Shown here: positions 37,471-46,511 of the stretch, one piece after another
Layout of the letters: each line of letters begins with the position of its first letter
How positions within the stretch are numbered: position 1 is the stretch's first letter
DNA from: Gemmatimonadetes bacterium SCN 70-22
GTDB taxonomy: Bacteria; Gemmatimonadota; Gemmatimonadetes; Gemmatimonadales; Gemmatimonadaceae
Assembly: GCA_001724275.1 (NCBI GenBank)
Contig: MEDZ01000004.1
Span: 1-64,000 of the forward strand
Reading direction: 5' to 3'
Length of the DNA stretch: 64,000 bases
Notes under the pieces: generated by a model
What the model was told of the DNA's origin: nothing
Seen by the model: the letters and a program-made list of their open reading frames with translations, nothing else
The model's database searches: none
Translations under genes and position numbers: made by a program

Positions 37471-37956
37471 TCAGCCGTCGAGCGGCGCCAGCGTGGTCAC
37501 GGCGAGGCAGGCGAGCCCTTCTCCGCGGCCGATCCACCCCATGCCCTCATTGGTCTTGCCCTTGACGCTGACGGCCCCGGGATCCAGCTGCAACGCCTGG
37601 CCCAGCCGTACGCGGATGCGCTCCCGATGCGGGCCGATCCTGGGGCGCTCGGCGATGACGGTCACGTCGGCGCTGGCGACCCGCCAGCCCAACGCGCGCA
37701 CGCGCGCCAGCGCGGCCTGCAGCATCTCCACCGAATCGCGTCCGCGGTTGGCGGGGTCGGTATCGGCGAACATCTCCCCGATGTCGCCCGCCGCCGCGGC
37801 GCCCAGGACGGCGTCGGTGAGGGCGTGGCAGATGGCGTCGCCGTCGGAGTGCCCGGCGAGGTGCACGTCCGCGGGGATGTCGACGCCGCCGAGGCGCATC
37901 GGCCCCCCGGGGGCGAAGCGGTGCGAGTCGTAGCCGATCCCGGTGCGCGAGGTCAC
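37471..37956 (-). CDS. ispF: 2-C-methyl-D-erythritol 2,4-cyclodiphosphate synthase
   Basis: IspF forms the cyclic diphosphate in the MEP pathway of isoprenoid synthesis. The 161-residue protein has the zinc motif GYDSHRF, LAGHSDGDAICHALTDAVLG, DTDPANRGRDS, and the KTNEGMGWIGRGEG tail. The start is the GTG at 37954-37956. Isoprenoids are needed for the side chain of menaquinone, made by the three adjacent genes upstream, and for undecaprenyl phosphate. Confidence 0.97.
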   Translation of the reverse strand: MTSRTGIGYDSHRFAPGGPMRLGGVDIPADVHLAGHSDGDAICHALTDAVLGAAAAGDIGEMFADTDPANRGRDSVEMLQAALARVRALGWRVASADVTVIAERPRIGPHRERIRVRLGQALQLDPGAVSVKGKTNEGMGWIGRGEGLACLAVTTLAPLDG

Positions 37957-37963
37957 GCCCGGG

Positions 37964-39001
37964 TCACGCCGCGGCCGGCGAGTCGACCGGGATGATGGAA
38001 TAGTCCTGGCGCCGCCGCGCGGGGACGAACCCGGCGTCGCGGATGAGGCGCTCGAGCTCGTCGGTCGTGGTGCGGTGGGTCGTGTTGGCCGCCGAGACCA
38101 CGTTCTCCTCGATCATGAGGGAGCCGAAGTCGTTGCACCCGAAGGTCAGCGCCAGCTGTCCCACCTTCATCCCCATCGTGACCCAGCTGGCCTGGAGGTT
38201 GGGGACGTTGTCGAGGACGACGCGCGCGATGGCGACGGTGCGCAGGTACTCGACGGCGTCCGACTTCGGCATGTGCGACATCTCGGGGGTGTTCTCCGGC
38301 TGCAGCGGCCAGGTGATGAAGGCGGTGAAGCCTCCCGTCCGGCGCTGGACCTCGCGGACGCGCTCGAGGTGCTCCAGGCGCTCCGCGAGCGTCTCGCCGA
38401 TGCCGTACATCATCGTGACCGAGGTCTTCATCCCCTCGTTATGCGCCAGCTCCATGATCTCCAGCCAGCGGTCGGCCCCGGCCTTCTTCGGGGCGACGAT
38501 GTCGCGCACCCGCTGGACCAGGATCTCGCCGCCGCCGCCGGGGATGGAGTCGAGTCCCGCTTTTTGCAGCTCGCGGATGACGTCGACCGCCTCCATGCGG
38601 AACGTCTTGGAGAAGAAATCGACCTCGCTGGGGCTGAAGCCGTGCACGTGGATGGGGTGGTACGTCTTGATGTACCGCAGGAGGTCGAGGTACCACTCGA
38701 ACGGGATGTAGGGGTTGTGCCCACCCTGGATCAGGATCTGCACCCCGCCCAGCGCCTTGGTCTCCTCGATCTTCTCCCCGATCTGCTCGAACGACAGCGT
38801 GTATCCCTCGCCGTGCTTGGGGCGGCGATAGAAGGCGCAGAAGCCGCAGTCGGCCACGCAGACGTTCGTGTAGTTGATGTTCCGGTCGACGATGTAGGTG
38901 ACCGTGTCGTACGGGTGCTTCTCGCGCCGGATCCGGTCGGCCTCGAGGCCGAGTTCGAGGAGCGGGGCGTTGGTGTAGAAATCCAGGAGGTCGCGCGTCA
39001 T
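37964..39001 (-). CDS. mqnC: Cyclic dehypoxanthinyl futalosine synthase MqnC
   Basis: MqnC is the radical SAM enzyme of the futalosine pathway that cyclises dehypoxanthine futalosine. The 345-residue protein carries a canonical cluster motif CVADCGFC (CxxxCxxC, about residues 50-57) followed by AFYRRP, and family segments VQILIQGGHNPYIPFEWYLD, HVHGFSPSEV, and PGGGGEILVQRVRD. The C terminus has NNFGSLMIEENVV-like FGCNDFGSLMIEENVVSAAN. The ATG is at 38999-39001. It follows mqnA by 11 bases. The presence of three Mqn enzymes in a row shows the cell makes menaquinone by this route. Confidence 0.96.
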   Translation of the reverse strand: MTRDLLDFYTNAPLLELGLEADRIRREKHPYDTVTYIVDRNINYTNVCVADCGFCAFYRRPKHGEGYTLSFEQIGEKIEETKALGGVQILIQGGHNPYIPFEWYLDLLRYIKTYHPIHVHGFSPSEVDFFSKTFRMEAVDVIRELQKAGLDSIPGGGGEILVQRVRDIVAPKKAGADRWLEIMELAHNEGMKTSVTMMYGIGETLAERLEHLERVREVQRRTGGFTAFITWPLQPENTPEMSHMPKSDAVEYLRTVAIARVVLDNVPNLQASWVTMGMKVGQLALTFGCNDFGSLMIEENVVSAANTTHRTTTDELERLIRDAGFVPARRRQDYSIIPVDSPAAA

Positions 39002-39012
39002 GGCAATCGCGG

Positions 39013-39852
39013 CTAGGCGGCGGGGAGGAAGGCAAGGGTCCCGTTGGGGACGCGCCCTGCGGCGACGAGGCGGCGGAAGAACTCGGTGAGGCCCGCGAGG
39101 TGCTCGTACCCGAGGCCGTAGTCCAGCCCGGCGAAGTACTCGACGCACGCATCGCGGCTCACGCCGGTCACGTGCGCCGCCTGATCGGCGAGCTCGTCCA
39201 GGTGCAACAGCCCCCAGTCCCGGGACGCGATGAGCGACGCATGCGCGCCCAGCGACGCCGCCACCGGGGTCGTGCGCTGCGCGACCCAGACGGCGAAGAC
39301 GAAGGGGAGCCCCGTCCACGCCTTCCACTCGAGCCCGAGGTCGTACACGTACGGATACGCCGAGGCGCCACCGTCGCGGCTCGCGCTCCCCAGGATCAGC
39401 GCGGCATCGCCGATGACGAGGCGCGCCTCGTGCTCCTCGTCGGCGAACCGGGCAATGTCGGCCAACTCGCTGTTGCCGGGAACGAACTCGGGGCGCACGT
39501 GCCAGACGTGCTCGCACAGCAGCTCGGTCAGGGCCACGCTGGTCATGGAGCTGCGCGACACGATGACCCGGCGCCCGCCGAGCTCGGGGGCGGGACGCCT
39601 GGAGAAGAGCATCACCGAGCGCACGGGCCCGTCGCACGAGATGGCGAGGTCGGGGAGCAGGAGGTAGCGCCGCGAGTCGCGCGCGTACTCCACCGCCGAG
39701 ACGACGCTGACGTCGAGCGTGCCCGCCGCCATCCGCGCGTTCAGGGCGCTGGGAATCCCGTCCACCAGCGTCCCTTCGAGCGGGACGATCCCACGATCGA
39801 TCGCCCCGTACACCGGGTAGCAGTTGATGTACGGAATGCGCCCGATGCGCAT
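39013..39852 (-). CDS. mqnA: Chorismate dehydratase MqnA
   Basis: MqnA turns chorismate into 3-enolpyruvyl-benzoate, the first committed step of the futalosine route. The 279-residue protein of the periplasmic-binding-like MqnA/MqnD fold begins RIGRIPYINCYPVYGAIDRG and has DVSVVSAVEYARDSRRYLLL, SRSSMTSVALTELL, and VIGDAALILGS. The ATG at 39850-39852 is right before this. It overlaps nothing but is one base from mqnE. Chorismate is also used by the synthase whose amidotransferase subunit lies at 35292. Confidence 0.93.
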   Translation of the reverse strand: MRIGRIPYINCYPVYGAIDRGIVPLEGTLVDGIPSALNARMAAGTLDVSVVSAVEYARDSRRYLLLPDLAISCDGPVRSVMLFSRRPAPELGGRRVIVSRSSMTSVALTELLCEHVWHVRPEFVPGNSELADIARFADEEHEARLVIGDAALILGSASRDGGASAYPYVYDLGLEWKAWTGLPFVFAVWVAQRTTPVAASLGAHASLIASRDWGLLHLDELADQAAHVTGVSRDACVEYFAGLDYGLGYEHLAGLTEFFRRLVAAGRVPNGTLAFLPAA

Positions 39853-39853
39853 G

Positions 39854-41038
39854 TCAGGCCGCCTCGGCTCCTGCCGCGGAAGGCGCGCCCGCCGTCGGCG
39901 CATCGAAGCGGCGCAGGATCCGGTAGAAGGAGTCGCGCTCGGCGGGCACCTTCCCCGCCCCGCGGATCAGCGCCAGCAGGGCATCGAGCGACATCCCCTG
40001 GGGCGTCGTGGCGCCGACCGCATGGTAGATCTTCTCCCGCACCACCGTCCCCTCCAGGTCGTTCACGCCGAACGAGAGCGACGCCTGCGACAGGAAGGGG
40101 GTGACCATGATCCAGTGCGACTTGATGTGCTGGAAGTTGTCGAGGAAGAGCCGTCCGACCGCGAGGTTGCGGAGGTCGTCGTACCCCGTCGATGCCACTC
40201 CCTGCCGACCGAGCTTCCGGCCGAGCTCGTTGTCGTCGGGGTGGTACGCCAGCGGAATGTAGGCCAGGAAGCCCCCGGTCTCGTCTTGCAGCTGGCGCAG
40301 CATCGCCAGGTGCTCCACGCGATCGGCCATCGTCTCGACGTGACCGTACAGCATCGTGCAATTCGAGCGGATCCCGAGCTCGTGCGCGGCGCGGTGGACG
40401 CCGATGAAGTCGGCCCCGCCCAGCTTCTTGTCGGCGATCTGCTCGCGCACGGCGGCGCTGAACGTCTCGGCGCCCCCGCCGGGCAGCGTGTCGAGGCCGG
40501 CTTCGCGCAGCGCGATCAGGACGTCGCGCCACGACATCTTCTCGATCCGCGCGATGTGCGCGATCTCCACCGCCGTGAGCGCCTTGATGTGCACGTGCGG
40601 CAGCTCGCGCTTCAGCAGGCGGAACATCTCCGTGTAGTACGCGAGCCCCGCCTTCATGTCGAGGCCGCCCACGATGTGGAACTCGCGGGTCATGCCATCG
40701 CGCGCCCGCTCGGCCTCGGCCATCACCTGTTCCATCGTGTAGCGGAACGCGCCGTCTTCCTTCGGAAGCCGCGCGTAGCCGCAGAAGACGCAGGTCTTCC
40801 GCAGCACGCAGACGTTGGTGGGGTTGATGTGCTGGTTCGAGGCGAAGGTGACCAGGTCACCGTTCCGGGCGCGGTTGACCGCATCGGCCATCGCCCCCAC
40901 GCCGAGCAGGTCGGGCGTCTCGAAGAGGGTGAGGGCATCGCGCTCCGTCAGTCGTTCGCCCGCCGCCAGCTTGTCGGCGATCGGCAGGAGCGCGGGGTCG
41001 CGCAGGAAGCGGCGGGGGACGTCGACGGCAACCGACAC
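39854..41038 (-). CDS. mqnE: Aminofutalosine synthase MqnE
   Basis: MqnE is a radical SAM enzyme that joins 3-enolpyruvyl-benzoate to SAM to make aminofutalosine. The 394-residue protein has NPTNVC before the cluster site, then FHIVGGLDMKAGLAYYTEMF, HVHIKALTAVEIAHIARIEK, LPGGGAETFSAAVREQI and CTMLYGHVETMADRVEHLAM. Unusually the three cysteines are spaced CVLRKTCVFC (Cx5Cx2C, about 77-86) rather than Cx3Cx2C. The bases encode this clearly and the frame is intact on both sides. The start is a GTG at 41036-41038, three bases after the fabF stop. Confidence 0.94.
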   Translation of the reverse strand: MSVAVDVPRRFLRDPALLPIADKLAAGERLTERDALTLFETPDLLGVGAMADAVNRARNGDLVTFASNQHINPTNVCVLRKTCVFCGYARLPKEDGAFRYTMEQVMAEAERARDGMTREFHIVGGLDMKAGLAYYTEMFRLLKRELPHVHIKALTAVEIAHIARIEKMSWRDVLIALREAGLDTLPGGGAETFSAAVREQIADKKLGGADFIGVHRAAHELGIRSNCTMLYGHVETMADRVEHLAMLRQLQDETGGFLAYIPLAYHPDDNELGRKLGRQGVASTGYDDLRNLAVGRLFLDNFQHIKSHWIMVTPFLSQASLSFGVNDLEGTVVREKIYHAVGATTPQGMSLDALLALIRGAGKVPAERDSFYRILRRFDAPTAGAPSAAGAEAA

Positions 41039-41041
41039 GTG

Positions 41042-42283
41042 TTACTCCAGGTAGCGCCGGATGGCCAGGGCCACGTTGTGCCCGCCAAACCCGGACGAGT
41101 TGCTGATGGCGACGTTCACCTCACGCTGCTGCGGCACGTTCGGCGTGACGTTGAGGTCGCACTCCGGATCCTGCTCGAAGACGTTGATCGTCGGCGGGAT
41201 CGTGTTGTGCTGGATCGCGAGGGTGCTGAAGATGAACTCCACCCCCCCGGCCGCCCCCAGCATGTGACCCGTCATGCTCTTGGTCGAGCTGACATTCAGC
41301 GCGTCGGCGTGGGCGCCGAACACCGCGCGAATGCCACGAATCTCGTTCGGGTCGTTGAGCGGCGTCGACGTGCCGTGGGCATTGATGTACTGCACGTCGG
41401 CGGGGGCAAGGCCGCCGTCGCGCAGTGCCCGCCGCATGGCCCGTTGCAGCCCCTCGTGGTTCTCGGGCTGGCCGGTCATGTGATAGGCGTCTCCGGTGGC
41501 GCCATAGCCCACCAGCTCCGCGTAGATCCGCGCGCCGCGCCGCCGCGCGTGCTCCAGTTCCTCGAGCACGACCACCCCCGCCCCCTCACCCATCACGAAG
41601 CCGTCACGCCCCTTGTCGAACGGACGCGACGCGGTGGCGGGGTCGTCGTTGCGCTCCGAGAGCGCTGTCATGTTCGCGAAGCCGCCGATCGACATCGGCG
41701 TGACCGCCGCCTCGGAGCCCCCGGTGATCATGACGTTGGCGTCGCCGTACTGGATGGTGCGGAAGGCGTCGCCGATGGCATGCGCGCTCGTGGCGCAGGC
41801 CGACACCGTGGCGTAGTTCGGCCCCTTCGCGCCGAAGTGCATCGACACGATCCCCGCCGCCATGTCGGAGATGAACATCGGGATGAAGAACGGCGAGATC
41901 TTGCTCGGCCCCCGCTCCCGGTAGAGATCGTGCTGTTCCTCGAACACCTTGAGGCCGCCGATCCCGCTCCCGATGATCACGCCGGCCTCTTCCGGCTCGA
42001 ACCCGCCGTCACCGAGCCCGGCATCGGCCATCGCCTGGACCGAAGCCGCCAGCGCGAACTGGGTGTACACGTCCGCGCGCTTGGCTTCCTTGCGATCCAT
42101 GTAGGCCAGCGGGTCGAATCCCTTCACTTCGCAGGCAAAGCGCACCTTGAAGTCCTTGGGATCGAACCTGGTGATCGGACCGGCCCCCGACGTGCCCGCG
42201 AGCAGCGCGCGCCACGCCGACGCCACGTCGTTCCCTACCGGCGTGACGGCACCGAGGCCGGTGACGACGACTCGACGCCGCAT
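41042..42283 (-). CDS. fabF: 3-oxoacyl-ACP synthase II
   Basis: FabF elongates acyl-ACP by condensation with malonyl-ACP. The 413-residue protein shows the Cys-His-His triad: cysteine in VSACATSAHAIGD (about 165), histidine in INAHGTSTPLNDP, and histidine in STKSMTGHMLGAAGG, plus SSGFGGHN near the end. The ATG at 42281-42283 overlaps the acpP stop TAA by one base. Confidence 0.98.
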   Translation of the reverse strand: MRRRVVVTGLGAVTPVGNDVASAWRALLAGTSGAGPITRFDPKDFKVRFACEVKGFDPLAYMDRKEAKRADVYTQFALAASVQAMADAGLGDGGFEPEEAGVIIGSGIGGLKVFEEQHDLYRERGPSKISPFFIPMFISDMAAGIVSMHFGAKGPNYATVSACATSAHAIGDAFRTIQYGDANVMITGGSEAAVTPMSIGGFANMTALSERNDDPATASRPFDKGRDGFVMGEGAGVVVLEELEHARRRGARIYAELVGYGATGDAYHMTGQPENHEGLQRAMRRALRDGGLAPADVQYINAHGTSTPLNDPNEIRGIRAVFGAHADALNVSSTKSMTGHMLGAAGGVEFIFSTLAIQHNTIPPTINVFEQDPECDLNVTPNVPQQREVNVAISNSSGFGGHNVALAIRRYLE

Positions 42284-42522
42284 TACGCGCTGACCTTCTC
42301 CTTGAGGTAGCCGAGCGCATCTCCAACGGTGCGCAGCTTCTCGGCATCCTCATCGGGAATGTCGATGTTGAACTCCTTCTCGAACTCCATCACGAGCTCG
42401 ACGATATCGAGGCTGTCCGCGCCAAGGTCCTCGATGAAGCTGGCCTCGTTCGTGAGCTTCTCGCGCTCGACTCCCAGCTCCTTCTCGATGATGTCTTTGA
42501 CCTTCTCGCTCAGGTCGGCCAT
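42283..42522 (-). CDS. acpP: Acyl carrier protein
   Basis: ACP carries growing acyl chains on a phosphopantetheine arm. The 79-residue acidic protein has the attachment serine at about residue 37 in [20 protein letters not shown]. The ATG at 42520-42522 has GGAGAGGAC upstream. The 69-base gap before it is AT-rich for this genome (CATTGCTTATCTTTTCTCGA on the coding strand), so a separate strong promoter for acpP is likely. It is coupled to fabF. Confidence 0.98.
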   Translation of the reverse strand: MADLSEKVKDIIEKELGVEREKLTNEASFIEDLGADSLDIVELVMEFEKEFNIDIPDEDAEKLRTVGDALGYLKEKVSA

Positions 42523-42591
42523 GACCGGGTCCTCTCCGTAAGTACGTGGGTGAATTTGGGTCGAGAAAAGATAAGCAATGTTCGTGGTGTG

Positions 42592-43329
42592 CTACATCAC
42601 CAGCCCGCCATCCACCACCAGGACCTGCCCCGTGATGTAGCCGGCACGGTCCGAGGCCAGGAAGGTCACCACGTTGGCGACGTCTTCCGGCGTTCCGAGT
42701 CGCTCCAGCGGGATCTGCTGGCTCATCGCCTGCCGCGCCTCGGGGGTCATGGCGGTGGTCATGTCGGTCTCGATGAACCCCGGCGCCACCACGTTGGCCA
42801 GGATGCCGCGCGAGGCGAATTCCTTGGCCACCGACTTGGTGAGCCCGATGAGCCCCGCCTTGCTGGCCGCGTAATTGCTCTGCCCCTTGTTGCCAATGAG
42901 CCCGACGACGCTCGAGATGTTGATGATCCTCCCCCAGCGACGCTTCATCATGCCGCGCGTGGCGGCCCGAGTGGTGGCGAATGCGCCGCGCAAGTTGGCG
43001 TTGATCACGGCGTCCCAGTCCTCGTCCTTCAGGCGGAGCATGATGTTGTCGCGCGTGAGACCGGCGTTGTTGACGAGGATGTCGATGCCGCCGAACGCCT
43101 GCTCGACCTCCTCGACGAGCGCCGTCACCTGGCTCACCTCGCTCACGTCGCAGGCGAACCCCTGCGCCCCGCCCCCGATTTCCGCGGCCACCGCTTCCGC
43201 GCGCCCCTTGTCGCGTCCGACGATCGCGACGCGCGCCCCCGCGGTGGCGAGCGACTCGGCGATCGCGCGGCCGATGCCGCGCGTGCTTCCGGTGACCAGC
43301 GCATTCCTACCCGTGAGGTCGATCCGCAT
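42592..43329 (-). CDS. fabG: 3-oxoacyl-ACP reductase
   Basis: FabG reduces 3-ketoacyl-ACP with NADPH. The 245-residue short-chain dehydrogenase has the cofactor loop VTGSTRGIGRAIAESLA, NNAG in DILVNNAGLTRDN, the catalytic serine and YxxxK in SSVVGLIGNKGQSNYAASKA, and a C-terminal GYITGQVLVVDGG. The ATG at 43327-43329 overlaps the fabD stop (ATGA). Confidence 0.98.
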   Translation of the reverse strand: MRIDLTGRNALVTGSTRGIGRAIAESLATAGARVAIVGRDKGRAEAVAAEIGGGAQGFACDVSEVSQVTALVEEVEQAFGGIDILVNNAGLTRDNIMLRLKDEDWDAVINANLRGAFATTRAATRGMMKRRWGRIINISSVVGLIGNKGQSNYAASKAGLIGLTKSVAKEFASRGILANVVAPGFIETDMTTAMTPEARQAMSQQIPLERLGTPEDVANVVTFLASDRAGYITGQVLVVDGGLVM

Positions 43330-44273
43330 CACGCTACCTTGGCAAGGAGTTGTTCCACGTCCGCCGTCGTCCCGCACGACGCGGTCGCCACCCCCGGTGC
43401 GATCTTGCGCACGAGTCCCGTGAGGACGCTGCCGGGGCCGAGCTCGACGAACAGCGCGTCCGGGTAGTCGCGGGCCATCCGCTCCACGAGCTCCGTCCAC
43501 CGCACCGGGGACGTGAGCTGCTCGACGCACAGGCGCGCCGCGGTCGCCGCGTCGGTCACCGCGTCGGCGGTGACGTTGGCGTAGACGGGAACTCGGGGAG
43601 GAGCAAAGCCGGCGCTGGCGATCGCGGCGGCGAGCCCGTCGCGTGCCGGGGCCATGAGCGGCGAGTGGAATGCGCCGCTCACGTTGAGGCGCATCGCACG
43701 CTTGGCGCCCGCCTCCTTGCACAGCACCATGGCGCGCTCGACGCCGGCCACCTCGCCCGAGATGACGACCTGGCCGGGGCAATTGTAGTTGGCCGGGACG
43801 ACCAGCCCGCCATCGGGGTCGGCGGAGGCGCGGGCACACAGCGCGTCGATCGATTCGGCGAGATCGCCGAGGATCGCGGCCATCGCCCCCGGTCGCTCGG
43901 TCCCGGTTGCCTGCATGAGCTCCCCGCGCGCGCGCACGAGCCGGACGGCGTCCTTCAGGGAGAGCGCGCCGACGGCGTGGTAGGCCGTGAACTCACCCAG
44001 GGAGTGTCCGGCGGCGGCGCGGACGCGTCCGCCGACGGCGTCGCGCACCACCGCCCAGGCAGCGGCCCCGTGCGCCAGGAGTGCCGGCTGCGCGTTACGC
44101 GTGAGCGTCAGCGTGTCGGCCGGCCCGTCGAAGCAAAGCGTGGAGAGCGCCTCGCCGAGCGCGTCGTCGGCAGAGGCGAAGACCTCCCGGGCAGCGGGAA
44201 AGGCCTCGACGAGGTCCTTTCCCATGCCCGGCTTCTGCGATCCCTGCCCGGGAAACATCAGGACGACGTCCAT
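43329..44273 (-). CDS. fabD: Malonyl-CoA:ACP transacylase
   Basis: FabD moves malonyl from CoA to ACP. The 314-residue protein begins VVLMFPGQGSQKPGMGKDLV, has the nucleophile elbow AAGHSLGEFTAYHA (serine about 93) and the histidine in SGAFHSPLMAPA. The ATG at 44271-44273 lies seven bases from the fabH stop. Confidence 0.98.
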   Translation of the reverse strand: MDVVLMFPGQGSQKPGMGKDLVEAFPAAREVFASADDALGEALSTLCFDGPADTLTLTRNAQPALLAHGAAAWAVVRDAVGGRVRAAAGHSLGEFTAYHAVGALSLKDAVRLVRARGELMQATGTERPGAMAAILGDLAESIDALCARASADPDGGLVVPANYNCPGQVVISGEVAGVERAMVLCKEAGAKRAMRLNVSGAFHSPLMAPARDGLAAAIASAGFAPPRVPVYANVTADAVTDAATAARLCVEQLTSPVRWTELVERMARDYPDALFVELGPGSVLTGLVRKIAPGVATASCGTTADVEQLLAKVA

Positions 44274-44280
44274 GTGACTC

Positions 44281-45270
44281 CTAGAAGCGGATGACCAGCG
44301 ACGCCCAGGTGAACCCGGCGCCGAAGGCGACGAGGAGGACGTTCATCCCTTCCTTGATGCGCCCGGAGGCGAGCGCCTCCTCGAGGGCGATCGGCACGGA
44401 GGCGGAGGAGGTGTTGCCGTAGCGATCCACGTTCACGAAGACCTTCTCCATCGGGATGCCGGCGTGCTTGGCCGTCGCCTCGATGATGCGAATGTTGGCC
44501 TGGTGCGGGATCATGAGGTCGATGTCGGCGCCGGTCAGCTTGGCGCCGTCCAGCGCGCGGTCGGCGGCTTCGGACATCGATCGCACGGCGTGCTTGAACA
44601 CTTCTCGCCCCTCCATCTTCACGTAGAAGGAGCGGTCCTGCAGCACCTGCTCGTCGAACGGGTGCGCGGCGCCGCCCGTGGGGCGATACAGCAGCTCGGC
44701 GAGGGTGCCGTCCGAGCGCATGAAGGTCGAGAGAATCCCCTTGCCGTGGCGCGACCGCTTGAGGATCGCAGCGCCGGCGCCATCGCCGAAGAGGACGCAG
44801 GTGGAGCGGTCCCTCCAGTCGACGATGGACGTGAGCTTCTCGGTCCCGACCACCAGCGCGGTCTCCGCAGCGCCGCTCTGCAGGAGCCCTTCGGCCACGA
44901 TGAGGCCGTAGAGGAAGCTCGAGCAGGCCGCCATGACGTCGAAGGCGGCGGCGCGGGTGGCGCCCAGTTCGGCCTGGAGGTCGACCGCGGTCGATGGCAG
45001 GAGGCGATCCGGCGAAGCGGTCCCGAGGACGATCACGTCGATTTCGCCCGCCGTGACTCCCGCGCGCTCCATGGCGATGCGCGCCGCGGCAGCCGACATC
45101 GTGCGGTTCGTTTCGTCGGGGGCGGCGATATGGCGCTCGCGGATTCCCGTGCGCTGCACGATCCACGCGTCGTCCGTCTCGAGCCCGAGCTTGGCGAACT
45201 CGGCGTTGGTCATGACCCGGGGCGGGGCGTACTTGCCGACCCCGGCCAGGTAGGCGACGGGGCGCTTCAC
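44281..45270 (-). CDS. fabH: 3-oxoacyl-ACP synthase III
   Basis: FabH starts fatty acid synthesis by condensing acetyl- (or branched acyl-) CoA with malonyl-ACP. The 329-residue protein has the catalytic cysteine in FDVMAACSSFLYGL (about 115), histidine in IPHQANIRIIEA and asparagine in YGNTSSASVPIAL. The start is the GTG at 45268-45270, which overlaps the plsX stop by four bases. Confidence 0.97.
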   Translation of the reverse strand: MKRPVAYLAGVGKYAPPRVMTNAEFAKLGLETDDAWIVQRTGIRERHIAAPDETNRTMSAAAARIAMERAGVTAGEIDVIVLGTASPDRLLPSTAVDLQAELGATRAAAFDVMAACSSFLYGLIVAEGLLQSGAAETALVVGTEKLTSIVDWRDRSTCVLFGDGAGAAILKRSRHGKGILSTFMRSDGTLAELLYRPTGGAAHPFDEQVLQDRSFYVKMEGREVFKHAVRSMSEAADRALDGAKLTGADIDLMIPHQANIRIIEATAKHAGIPMEKVFVNVDRYGNTSSASVPIALEEALASGRIKEGMNVLLVAFGAGFTWASLVIRF

Positions 45271-46295
45271 GCCGCCGATCCCGTCTGCTCGCTCTCGGCG
45301 AGGCGGCGTCCGATGTGATCGTTCATGCGCGTCTCCACCGCTCGCAGGCCGACCTTGATGGCGTTCATGATGGCGCGCGGGCTGGACTTGCCGTGCGAGA
45401 TGATCGACACGCCCCGGACGCCCAGCAGCGGGGCCCCTCCTTGTTCCGAGTAGTCGAGCTGCTTGAAGGCGCCGGCCAGCTGCTCCTTGGACAGTCCGGC
45501 GTGACGAGCCACCATGCTGATCAGGGTGGGGGCCACCGCCTCGTAGAACTTGAGGAGGGCGTTGCCCACGAAGCCGTCGCAGACCACGACGTCGATGGGG
45601 CCGCGGTCGCTCCCGCCCACCGGGAGGTCGCGCCCCTCGACATTTCCCTGGAAGTTGAGCCCCGACCGCCGCAGGAGTTGGTGCGCCTCCTTCACGGCGG
45701 CGCTCCCCTTCTCCGGCTCCTCGCCGATGCTCAGGAGCCCGATGACGGGGTTGGTGCGTCCGAGGATGTCCTCGGCGTACACGGCCCCGAGCCTGGCGAA
45801 CTGCACCAGCTCTTGCGCCGAGCAGTCCACGTTGGCCCCGGAGTCGACGACGACGACCGGCTGGCGGGCGGTCGGAAAGACCGTGCTGATCGCGGGGCGC
45901 GAGAGCCCCGGGTGGAGGCGCAGGATGAGGGAGGAGATCGCCATCTGCGCCCCGGTGTTGCCGGACGAGACGAAGGCGTCGGACGCGCCCTGCGCCTGCA
46001 GCTTGAGCCCGACGTGCATGGAGCTGTTGGGCTTGCCGCGAATGGCGGCCGACGGCTTGTCGGTCATGCCGATGACCTCTGACGCCTCGACGATGTCGAG
46101 GCGATCGAGGTGGGGGGCGAGGTGGGCATGGGCGCCCGCCAGCGCCTCGTCGAGCGCCTGGCGAATGACGCCAGGGAGGCCGACGAGCTGGATGCGATGC
46201 GAGGAATCGAGGTCCGCGAGGGCGAGCAGCGCCCCGGCGACGGGAGCGGAGGGGGCGAAGTCGCCCCCCATCGCGTCAAGCGCGATGCGCGCCAA
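45267..46295 (-). CDS. plsX: Phosphate acyltransferase PlsX
   Basis: PlsX makes acyl phosphate from acyl-ACP, feeding PlsY (9930-10544). The 342-residue protein starts ARIALDAMGGDFAPSAPVAG and has DKPSAAIRGKPNSSMHVGLK, SSGNTGAQMAISSLIL, and GFVGNALLKFYEA. The only start available before this is a TTG at 46293-46295, with AGGAAG about 8 bases upstream on the coding strand. It is two bases after the rpmF stop. The rpmF-plsX-fabHDG order is a classic lipid operon. Confidence 0.96.
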   Translation of the reverse strand: MARIALDAMGGDFAPSAPVAGALLALADLDSSHRIQLVGLPGVIRQALDEALAGAHAHLAPHLDRLDIVEASEVIGMTDKPSAAIRGKPNSSMHVGLKLQAQGASDAFVSSGNTGAQMAISSLILRLHPGLSRPAISTVFPTARQPVVVVDSGANVDCSAQELVQFARLGAVYAEDILGRTNPVIGLLSIGEEPEKGSAAVKEAHQLLRRSGLNFQGNVEGRDLPVGGSDRGPIDVVVCDGFVGNALLKFYEAVAPTLISMVARHAGLSKEQLAGAFKQLDYSEQGGAPLLGVRGVSIISHGKSSPRAIMNAIKVGLRAVETRMNDHIGRRLAESEQTGSAA

Positions 46296-46297
46296 GG

Positions 46298-46480
46298 TTA
46301 CGCTTCCTGTGCTTCGACTCGCTGTTCACCCGCGTAGTACCCGCACTCCGCGCACACGCGGTGGGGGCGCTTCATGCTCCCGCAGCGCGGGCAGCTCTGG
46401 ATGGCGATCGCCGGGGCGACCTTGTGCGTGTTGCGCGCCCGCTTTCTGCGCTTGGAGGTACGTCGCTTGGGGACGGCCAT
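46298..46480 (-). CDS. rpmF: Ribosomal protein bL32
   Basis: A 60-residue component of the 50S subunit. It begins AVPKRRTSKRRKRARNTHKV and has a zinc-ribbon pair CPRCGS and CAECGYY, so it is the zinc-binding form. It lies between the DUF177 gene and plsX, a conserved arrangement that ties ribosome and membrane synthesis. Confidence 0.98.
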   Translation of the reverse strand: MAVPKRRTSKRRKRARNTHKVAPAIAIQSCPRCGSMKRPHRVCAECGYYAGEQRVEAQEA

Positions 46481-46511
46481 GGGACTATCGTCTCAGAAGA
46501 AGTGATTCCGC

